Translations under genes and position numbers: made by a program
In this document: positions 52,125 through 61,773 of the stretch, one piece after another
How positions within the stretch are numbered: the first letter of the stretch is position 1
How the letters are laid out: every line of letters begins with the position of its first letter
NCBI GenBank assembly: GCA_963971305.1
Contig: OZ020303.1
Coordinates: forward strand, 36,072,106-36,136,105
Origin: Arcuatula senhousia
Lineage: Eukaryota > Mollusca > Bivalvia > Mytilida > Mytilidae
Direction: 5' to 3'
DNA length: 64,000 bases
The notes under the pieces: model-generated
Databases searched by the model: none
Seen by the model: the letters and a program-made list of their open reading frames with translations, nothing else
What the model was told of the DNA's origin: nothing

Positions 52125-54728
52125 TATTTTCTTATGAAAACAATTCCGTGAGAAAAACTTCCGGTTTTGAGAGAGAAGAGGAAATACGTCCACTTCAAAC
52201 TGTACGTGTGTCACATTTGGAATGTTTTATTACATAGTCGTAGTGTATAGCGAAAAAAGGGGAATGTCATGCAGTGTAAAAATGATTTTTACAATAACTT
52301 TAAGTCATCGGAATGTCAATGGTAGCACTATCCGTTCTAATTTCGTTTTCCCGTGACTGAAGGAGTGGAAAATTTTGGACAAAAACTATTTCAAGAGTCT
52401 TGTTTCTATGCTTTCCGTCAAATTGGAGTCGTTATTATTGTTGCACTTGCACTAGATGTTGCCCTAAACTGTTTGGAAAAAGTATAGAGTGTTTAAATAT
52501 GCCGTTTGGGGATATTATGCCGAAAAAAAGTAAATTTGATGAGAGAGAGGAATGGTTGTGCGTGAGAAAATGCACTATGAGTGAGAAAACTACTTGTGAA
52601 TGAATGAATGTGGTAAAGTCAAATGAAATGCTTAAATATAATACCAAATTTGCAAGGAACAACTTCTCATTATCAAACGAGACGTTATCAATTTTTCCCT
52701 AGAAAAACGTAAATATCCATCTTTGTAGAAAATATAATAGCCAGAGTAGTGCCAATTGTCAAAATGGATGACAAACAAAATCCTTCGAACTTCCGCCCTA
52801 TTTCTTTGTTAAGCTTTGATATTGAAACATCTTTATCCCTATTGTGTCTCAGAACAGTGTTGTGTTATGCGTTATCAGACCCTTAGATTGCAATGGAAGA
52901 GGGAGGTTTGGCGCCATGAAACTTGGTTCAACCCACCAATTCTTTAGAAGTGTCTGTACCAAGTTAGGACTATTGCGCTCTTCAATTTCTTTCGTATGTC
53001 TTTGCCTTTTCTTCAATGATATATAAGATTGATCATCCCAGTTGGTAATTTTGTTGTTACCTTTATTATGCTTACATATATTATGATATAATCATATTAT
53101 AGATATAACTCTCTGCTCTATCCATACCAATCGGGATTTCTCCAGCGTCACTCTGCTATAGTTTAGATAACAAACTATCAAATATTTTGATATTCTGTGA
53201 CTTTTCTAAGGCATTGATAGAGTAAGGCATCGGAGTTAAATAGCTAAACTAAAATCATATGAAATGTCTGTTCCTGTGTTGGACTGGATAAAAGACTATA
53301 TAACAATAAGGAAACATTTTGTTGTCCTAAATCTTACTTCTAAATCTTAGAATCCATTCTAGAATATCCATTCTAGAATACGTCACTGATGCAGTACCTT
53401 GAATTATGATTTACATAGAATACACGTTATTGAAAACTTCATGTGCATTTGTGGGACTGCATATGAAGAGGAATATCAATTTTACCTGGAATGTCCTTTA
53501 TATGAAGTTCAAAGATATTCAGTTTTTGATGTACTAGATTTAATAAGATAACTGCACACGAGCTGTGACATGATCTCTGACTGACATTTTTTTTTCAACT
53601 TATGTCACCTAGAATGATTGGTATTTCAAAATGAAAATGAAAATGCATTAGTACTGTTGAGGTAAATGTCGTACGCGCGTATATAGGAGGAATAGATTTC
53701 CAACAGCATGAACAGGTCAATAAAGTCTGTACCACGAAAAATGTCCTGTTACGTATTTATGTTACCTGCATGTCGTTTTCATATTTTTGTATTGTATATT
53801 CATGGATAGACAATCAATAAGTTGGTATAACATAATGTCCAATCCATTAAATTAAACTCAAGAAACAAAAGCAAAGACAAGCTAGCTGTATAGAGTATAA
53901 TGATGATGGCGGAACCAGCGTTTCTTCATAAACATAGTTTTTCAGAACGTCCAAACATAGCCATTACCCGAGGACAAATCTTGCGTTTTTTAAATTTAAA
54001 AATAAAAAAAAAGTCAAATTATATATTTAAGTGCATTTAATTTGTATTTGTTTGTTGTTGCTGTTGCTGTTTTTTTTTTTTTTTTTTTCGGGTGTGTGTT
54101 TGATTCTGCTTCTTTTGTTTGTTTATATTTCAATAGGATACATCTATTTAGGACCATATATTTAGGACTATATATGTAAAATACGAAAAAATAAACTCTA
54201 GATAGAACACATTGTGGTACCATTCATTCATTTACAAGTATTTTTCTCACTCATAGCGCATTTTCTCCCGCATAACCATTCCTCTCTCTCATAATATTCA
54301 CATTTTTTTCGTCATATTATCCCCAAACGGCAAATTTAGACACTTTACTTCTTTTCAAACAGTTTAGGGCAACATCTGGTGTGAGTTGACAAATAATTAC
54401 AACTTCAAATTGATGGAAAACATCGAAACAAGACTCGTGAAAAAGTTTGTCCAAAATTTTCCACTCCTTCAGTCACGGGAAAACGAAATTAGAACGGATA
54501 GTGCTACCATTGACATTCCGATGACTTAAAGTTATTGTAAAAATCATTTTTACACTGCATGACATTCCCCTTTTTTCGCTATACACTACGACTATGTAAT
54601 AAAACATTCCAAATGTGACACACGTACAGTTTGAAGTGGACGTATTTCCTCATCTCTCTCATAACCGGAAGTTTTTCTCACGGAATTGTTTTCATAAGAA
54701 AATATTATGAGTGAGGAGATGACCAGCC
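52101..54728. mobile_element. 2.6-kb element with inverted repeats of about 510 bp
   Basis: 52101-52613 and 54215-54728 are inverted copies at high identity over almost their whole length. Outer ends are GGCTGGTCATCTCCTCACTC on the left and its complement on the right; shared blocks include TCACGGGAAAACGAAATTAG in the right copy. The enclosed 1.6 kb holds a decayed non-LTR reverse transcriptase. No convincing target duplication was found, so it may be either a long-TIR transposon or an inverted duplication. Confidence 0.85.
52743..53560 (+). pseudogene. decayed non-LTR retrotransposon reverse transcriptase
   Basis: Fragments appear in the right order but with stops and frame changes. VVPIVKMDDKQNPSNFRPIS (52743-52826) is the RT block before the fingers. 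YQSGFLQRHSA (about 53122-53157) corresponds to the QxGFxxxxS block. ILIFCDFSKALIE (53184-53222) is motif A with its catalytic Asp. VLDWIKDYITIRKHFVVLN (within 53246-53341) is the loop and palm region. A C-terminal zinc-knuckle-like CICG...ECPLY follows at about 53431-53520. The YxDD block is not visible, so the middle is deleted. Non-functional. Confidence 0.75.
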
Positions 54729-54794
54729 ATGCAATAGAAAATGTTGCAGCACGGGACAAAAAAATGCATAAAAATATACACTTTAGCCGTTTAG

Positions 54795-55210
54795 GTCTGG
54801 TAGTTGCACCTATTGATGCTAAGCACAATGCATGCTTCGGATGCTTGCTGTGACATACATTTTCTGCATGAATGACTTTTTACAGAAGAATGGTTATCGT
54901 TTATTCCTGCATACTGACAAATGCTACATGAACCATATTGGTATGGTAGGTGCATCTAGTGATGCTTAGCACAATGCATGCTTCAGATGCTGCTTGTGAC
55001 CTATATTTTTCGCATGGATGACCACTTACAGAAGAATGATTAAAGTTCATTCCTGCTAACGGGCAAGTACCACTTCAACCAAAGTGATATGGTAGGTGCA
55101 TATAGGGATGATTAGCAAGACATATAATTCAGATGCTGGGCTGTGAATTTTTTCTGCATGAATGAGCACTTAAAATTTTGAAAAGTTCAAGCTAATTCCG
55201 GCTTAATGAC
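54795..55210 (+). repeat. 146-bp tandem repeat, about three units
   Basis: TGGTAGNTGCACCTA-type unit starts at about 54798, 54944 and 55090, spacing 146. Units share GATGCTNAGCACAATGCATG, CTGTGACNTA and TGCATGAATGAC. The GTGACCTATATTTT-N-GCATGAA block is also found in the 146-bp units at 21738-22676. No ORF. Confidence 0.75.
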
Positions 55211-55740
55211 AAAAATGGGTAATAAGGTGAGCTACATTATTGATAGATATCTATGTATTTGAATGCACAGGTAATTCTATGGAATGAAGTTATTCTCTAA
55301 TTCAGATGTATCCTTTGATTCAAAATTAATGAAAGTCTAACAAGGGTTTGGATTAAGTTGTGATAAGTAATTACAGAGAAAATGTACAAATTTTTCCCAA
55401 CCATCTTTCACCATTTTATTTTTTTGATTTTACACATTGTGCAATCAGGCTAAAAATATGTAGGGTGAAAAGATGGGTAGATGGACGAGGTCATTAGAAC
55501 ATAGCCCCTCAAACAAGCATGGGTATCAAAAATTCATATGTACAAAGCAAAACACAAGAGGCTTGCAGGATCTTGAATTGTTTGGTTCCCTTGTCTTTAA
55601 TGATACTTTTGATGAAATATACATGTATGTACATGTATCATTTATATCTTTGCAAAGTACTTTATACTACTATATGATTAATTTGAAAGTATTAGTTCAT
55701 GGATTAAAAACACACATAAATCACAAAACATGTCTTTAAA
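55211..55740. other. intergenic space between convergent genes
   Basis: AT-rich; an 88-codon open frame at 55473-55739 resembles no family I know and I do not call it a gene. Possible downstream limit of the IP6K transcript. Confidence 0.4.
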
Positions 55741-58159
55741 GTTTCCTTTATTTGGTACAATTTCATAAATTAACAAATATGGTGAACTTTAATGGCACAA
55801 AACAATGGATTGAAAACAAATATTTATAATACAAAACAGGACGTAACATATAAATGTACAAGCATGCAATTACTATCTTAACTAAAATTGTCAACTATGA
55901 CCTGTACCTGATGTAATGCTTTGGAGATTAGCAGTTGATGAAATCTTTAAATGTTCTTGAAAAAATGAAATGACTAGTCAAAAAGTTCAGCCCACTACTT
56001 TTCAGTGACCCTTGTTGACTAATACATTTGTTTTATATTATTTGCAAGGTTAAGTGGAACCTAATTTTCTCTGTCTTTTAAGTAAGATATAAAATGAACA
56101 AGTCCCAAATAAATGTCCCATAACAAACCGTGTGAATAAAATACAGTAATAAAAATAGTGTTCTTTTTAAAACATTTAAAATATTTTTCCCATGAAACAA
56201 ATGTTTTGGCAACATAGATGGAAATGGTTCATAGGTTGCTACTTCAAACCCATTGATAAAAACTAATGGATGCCTTTATGAGACTGGTCATAATTCTTCT
56301 ACAGAACTTTAGTAACAGAACATCAGAGCAAGATATTAAGTCAAAATGTCATATTTAACCCCATCTTCATTTTAACTAGATTAGGCCCCACTGCCATAAA
56401 ACTTTAAAATATTCTTAAGACTGAGAAAATACTTAAATACTGAAATACTCAAATCTGATTGTAAAAAACGGGATTTGAGAATTTTCTCAGACTTAAGAAT
56501 ATTCTCAAGTGTTAAGGTGGTGGGGCCAGAATTCCCACTTTTTTCATGACTAAAATTTCAAGGGTTTCTCCAGGACTTTTCAAGGATGAAAATAGTCGTC
56601 AAAATGATAGATCCTGTTATTTTTTTATACCATTTTCCCAAAACAGCCGACAAAGTGTCATAATATAAAATTCAAGGGTTTTTCAAGGATATATTTGATT
56701 TTTTTTAAAAATTCATGGACTTTTCCAGGTCCTTTAACTTAAAAATGCAATTCAAGGGTTTTTCCAGTTTTCAAGGAAGCGTGGGAACCCTGCTAGGTGA
56801 AGCCTACATGTAAGCATGTAATTTAAAGCCTGGATTGATTGTTCTTCCAATTTTTTTTTTATTTTGTTCCTAGTAGGCCTATAAGTTTCAAAGTAAAATT
56901 TAAATTAAAATCGTAACTTTTTTAGTTACCAATTTTGTCCTGTTCTGTATTTTTAAAAAATAAAGACAAAGTTCATATAGAGATTGCTTTATGTACAAAC
57001 ATATTTCCTCAAATACAAGTATTTTGAATGAAGAATTATTTTTCTCAATTATTACCGAGACAATAGCTAAAGTATATAAAGAGTCTAAAAAATTGACCCA
57101 GATTCTCCTAAGGTTTAGATTCCAAACCAAAACAATGTCTTGTTCCATATACATATGTATAAAAAATATATCCACAAACAAGAAAAATAAAAATACATGA
57201 CACAAAAACTGATATGTTTCTCAATACAAAAGTTTCTTTCATAGACAAAACACCAAGCAGCGGATAGTTTTTTGAGACATTTAAAACTCAAAAGGACAGT
57301 TTATTTTCACAAGAACTTTTGTATCTTTAAATGAACACTTTATTTTTTGTTGTTCATCAAAACAACCTCAAACAAAAACACTTTTCTTTGGTTCTTTATC
57401 TGTTTTGTAACGTAGCTAAAATAAGTACCAATGTCTATACTGTGTACATAAATAAAAAAAAATAGAAGTAAAGTATGAGTTGATGAAAAATTATATTACT
57501 TCTGGACAAATCACATACCCCCCCCCTTCAAAAAAAAAATTCCATTTAACATTTATAGGAAGGAGGGAGAAAAATTAAGGATAGTTAAAAATAAATAGAA
57601 TGTTGACAAATACAGAAAGGGCCCATCTGCAAAAAAAACCCATTTGTAGAGATTATTGAAATATACAATTCTTTATATGATAATAAATCAGTGTGAAAAT
57701 ATTGAGAAATGAATCCCTTAAATTCTGGAATTTAAACATTCAACAAAAAATAAAATAAAAAATGACCAGATCAAATGACAGAATCATCAATGACAGCTGG
57801 CCTTAATTGTAAAAAAGTTGTCATCTGTGAAAATTCAAGTCCCATAACTCCTTTAGAATTGAAGAATCAAAATGGTAATGGAACATGAATATGGAAATAT
57901 GGCAACTTATGTCTCACAAAATCATATTCCTGAGAAAAGTTCACATTAAGAGGATAACTAAGACCATTGCTATTAGTATCAACTGCTATTTTTTAAACTG
58001 AAATATTCCATTCTATCATTATTCCTTTAGCCAACTACATGGAGGTGTTTGTTCCTTTGATTATTTGTTTAATTTGATGGTAAGTTGAGGTCAAAGGTCT
58101 CTGTTAAACATATACATTGTATATTTATTGATCTTAAAACCAATACATACTATGGCAGA

Positions 58160-58585
58160 TCAAGAAATTTCCAAAGGGAAGGCACCCAATTAAAATAATA
58201 ATTTCTGGGACCTCTTATTTCATACTATTCCTAACCAAATTTTTCAATCTAACGGGAGGGTGCTCGCCTGGTGCACCTGAGTTCTAAATCCCCCTTGGAT
58301 TGATTTATCTTCAAAATAAAAAGATAAACAATTTTTTCAGTTTTAGCATTTCACTGGTCCCCAACAAACTTGAAAAAAAAATGGTCCTTTACTTCATTGC
58401 TTAATCGACACATCTGTTTCGAACATTATTCAAAGGAAGTTGTTGTTTCATTATTAAGTGTAGGGTACCAATTTTTGTGGCTTCCTGGGTTACAGACAGC
58501 TACAAAAATAACAATCCAACAAGATGTCTTAATGGGGGAAGTCATGAAAATTGATACCCACAAACATAAATGAAACCATAGTAAT
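58160..58585. repeat. two dispersed-repeat remnants
   Basis: 58160-58305 (AAATTTCCAAAGGGAAGGCAC, GGGACCTCTTATT, GGGAGGGTGCTCGCCTGG) is the inverted relative of about 11560-11695. 58445-58585 (TAGGGTACCAATTTTTGTGG ... AAAATTGATACCCACAAA) is a remnant of the ACTGTGGATTCATT foldback family. Confidence 0.5.
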
Positions 58586-59009
58586 CAATGATAATTTTTT
58601 TTATCATTCTTTTATAGTCAATCATTACAATAACTCAACATGTAACCTGTTTACAATTCATATTTGGGATTCCTAAAAACTAAATTTCACTTAAAAAAAA
58701 TTGGACTACAGATATTACAAATAAAAGGTCCCACTTCTCAATAAACTAAATAATACAAAACAATTGTCCCACTCATCTTATACAATACACTAATGTGTAA
58801 AAATTAAGCCATTCTCTTAAGCACAGAAAACATATTAAATGAGACTTCAATCTTTAAAATAATTCACATTTTTTTTAAAAATTAAATACAACAGTCCTAT
58901 TACAACATTAAATAATCAAAGTAGCTTTTCATATGTTTTAGCCATTAACAAAAATTACACTTGGATAATATCAGGTGACTGCATATAACAAGAGTTAACA
59001 CTAAAGTAT

Positions 59010-59690
59010 GTCTCGCCTGCCGGCACCATCATAAAAAATTATTCTTTCTTACTTCAACTATATTTTGAATTTACATGGATTTTCAGTTTCTAAGATCAAA
59101 AGATGTTTAAGACTTAAACATTGCAAATATATGCAATAAAAATAATCTAAAGATGGGGATGCAACTGTGCTAAGCTACTACTGGGGCATATGCATACCAA
59201 GTTTCATCAACCTAGGACCTACAGTTCTTGAGATATGGAGGTGCTCGCAAAACTTTTCCATTGCTTTTATATGTATTGAAAATTGTCAAAGTCACTCAAC
59301 CCGAAAATCAAGGTCAAGGTCAAAAGATGGGGATGCAACTGTGCTAAGCTACTACTGGGGCATATGCATACCAAGTTTCATCAACCTAGGACCTACAGTT
59401 CTTGAGATATGGAGGTGCTCGCAAAACTTTTCCATTGCTTTTATATGTATTGAAAATTGTCAAAGTCACTCAACCAAAAAATCAAGGTAAAGGTTTAAAG
59501 ATGGGGATGCAACTCTGCTAAGCTACTACTGGGGCATATGCATACCAAGTTTCATCAATCCAGGACCTATAGTTGTTGAGATATGGAGGTGCTCATAAAA
59601 CTTTTCTAAAAAGTTAACGCCGCCGTCGCTGCCGCGGCTGGTAAAGTAACACCTATGTCCCGCTCTGCTTCGCAGGCGAGACAAAAACAA
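59010..59690 (-). mobile_element. hairpin-capped element with three 174-bp units
   Basis: AGATGGGGATGCAACT recurs at 59151, 59325 and 59499 (exact 174-bp spacing). Units 1 and 2 are almost identical; unit 3 has diverged. On the minus strand the element begins near TGTCTCGCCTGCGAAGCAGA with a pairing GCGGGACAT, followed by a GC-rich CAGCCGCGGCAGCGACGGCG tract. A related TGTCTCGCCTGCCGGC block at 59010-59030 marks the other side. The plus-strand open frame spanning two units is repeat translation, not a gene. Confidence 0.7.
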
Positions 59691-61272
59691 GATTCAAAAA
59701 TAGAAAATGGATTACAGCAATTTTTACAGAAAGTTTCTCACATCAACATATAAAATAACATTGCAGTTTAAACACTTTATAAATGGAAAACATATGAGAG
59801 ATCAGAGCCAACAAACATATCAACTAAAAATTTGCATGAAATACAAAGTTTATGGCCCTTTGTGATGTTCCCTTCTAGAAAGACACAATTGTTTTATTCT
59901 AAATTTGGTTCATCATAATAAGACAATATAAGGTTTACTAGGCGATGTCACAAGAGTGGAAAAATAAGGTTCAGTTGTTTCACTTGAAATGTAAACAAAG
60001 CAAGGAAACAACAAATTTGTCAATGTTAGAAGGAAACATTTTGAAATATTTTTTTTTTACATTACTGTAAAAGCCAAACAAATAATTTGATATTTTGCAA
60101 AAATATAATAATGTTTTACTTTATTTTAAAATGCTACTAAAAATCACCTACTTTAAAACATATTTTGTATTAATACAATTATATATAACATACTATCTCA
60201 ATGACACAAAACATAACACAATAAACCTAAAAACAAAGACCCACCAAATAACAAAACAAAAATACAAAATACTCTTCACATGACCCATCAAATTAGAAAA
60301 CCCAAAAAATGAACAACATCATATTGCAGATCATCAAATGTGAAGCATATATGTATATTACATACAAAGTTGAAAGGAAAATAACAGAAAACACTTTTGA
60401 TTTGATATCAAAGAAGAGGTATTTAAACAATCCAAAAGTTATAAATGACTTGATAAACAGAGGAATAAGTTCCAGTTAACGATACAGACAAAAGCAAGCT
60501 TAAAGCAAGTTATGTTTTCGGTGTTTTTATATTTTAGAACACACAACTTTTTCTTATTTCTCTAGAACTATCTCCTTACCAGGCCTGACTTTTTACTTTT
60601 AAAAGAGTACCCATTAAAAGTACATTCTTAAATCACTTTTAAAGAATACTCTCTCTGTATTCTATAAGTTAATAAAACAGTTCATGGAGCAGTCAAACTT
60701 TTATGCCCTTGGTGCTCAGGAGATGATTTAAAGAATACTGGCTTAATACTTTTTCTTGGCAAGTATAGTAAAAAAAAATATATTACTTTGGTTAAAAAAA
60801 AATTGTAATAAGATGCTGATTCAGTGGTATGGTAATGCATAACTTATTGTCACATTCTTAAGTTAAACCAAAGAGTAATATTTTGATTTTTTTTGTAATG
60901 CACTATCAACATTCAATCTTTTAAAAAAAGTCTCCACTTAACTTTTGTAATAAAACAATTCCTGAAAATGATTGTGTGTACTCAACCTAGATGCAAAATA
61001 AAAGTATTAACCATTGTAAGCTAAATACATAATAATGTCACTTGACATGTAACAAGGCTATCCTCAAACTATAATGTTTTTTTTTTCTAAAGTGTTCTCA
61101 ATAATGTCAGAAAAATTACAAAACAATAGTATAAACAAAAAGGAAACTACACTTCAAATATATAATAATTTTCCTTGCCATGTAACAATGTTTCCCTCTT
61201 ACCCCAGTACTAAAATCTATGCAAAGTTTGCTATGTTTGTTCTAAAAACTAAAATGAGACAATGATTTGTTA

Positions 61273-61773
61273 TCATTTTGAACCTTGTTTTCTTATTTCT
61301 TTAAATAAATCTATAAGATGTCTGAGACCAAAGAGATAACCTGAATCAGGACCATTATGAACATTTGTGTCCTCATAAAAACCTTTATGAGTACTATGAG
61401 CAAAGTCGATCATTCGTATATCTATTTTACAATCTTCAGGTTTGCGCTTGTCGTCTTTCTGGTTATTTTCACAATCATATTTGTCTCCCTTTGAAGGACC
61501 ATTAGATGAACTTTGACCCTGGGCATTATCGTCTTGTGGCTGACCTTCATACATTATCAACAGTGAACTAGAATAGAATCGGAATGTTTCATGTTCTGTG
61601 AGAATACGAGATAATTTTTGAAGTTTTGTCACAATGGCTTCAATGACATCTGTACGAAGTTCACAACCGTTGTGAAAGAATTGGAATAATGTTTCTTTAA
61701 ATCCATCTAAAGTCAGAGATCTGCCAAAATATTTGTTATGACATATATACTTCCCAGTATTTGCTTGATAAAC
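61273..61773 (-). CDS. IP6K: inositol hexakisphosphate kinase, last coding exon
   Basis: 167 codons including stop TGA (61275-61273). On the minus strand it starts VYQANTGKYICHNKYFGRSL after TTTTTTAG (61774 upward), phase 0. IP6K converts InsP6 to the pyrophosphate 5-InsP7, in cytosol and nucleus. Visible signatures are the KYFGRSLTLDGFKETL block and FRFYSSSLLIMYEG, where the kinase C-lobe begins. A polar insert rich in Asn, Asp, Lys and Ser follows, then IDIRMIDFAHSTHKG, the IDFA motif whose Asp binds metal in inositol-phosphate kinases. The end is GPDSGYLFGLRHLIDLF. The PxxxDxKxG catalytic motif would lie in upstream exons beyond 64000. The IDFAHST and GPDSGY motifs favour IP6K over IPMK or IP3K; no paralogue number is assigned because an invertebrate usually has a single gene. 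Confidence 0.93.
   Translation of the reverse strand, partial: VYQANTGKYICHNKYFGRSLTLDGFKETLFQFFHNGCELRTDVIEAIVTKLQKLSRILTEHETFRFYSSSLLIMYEGQPQDDNAQGQSSSNGPSKGDKYDCENNQKDDKRKPEDCKIDIRMIDFAHSTHKGFYEDTNVHNGPDSGYLFGLRHLIDLFKEIRKQGSK

Larger units (their letters stand above)
55747..61272 (-). other. probable long 3' UTR of IP6K
   Basis: No coding or splice structure is seen downstream of the IP6K stop until 55747-55752, where the minus strand reads AATAAA. The interval is mostly unique AT-rich sequence, with a repeat relative at 58160-58305, a TGTGGATT-family remnant at 58445-58585 and the 174-bp repeat at 59010-59690. Several internal AATAAA-like signals exist, so the true end may be earlier. 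Inference only. Confidence 0.4.

Noticed and set aside
55473..55739. 88-codon open frame before the IP6K 3' end
   Set aside because: No recognised domain, no splice or translation context; probably chance.
59167..59490. 107-codon plus-strand open frame with two identical halves
   Set aside because: It reads through two copies of the 174-bp repeat unit; unit length divisible by three keeps the frame open.
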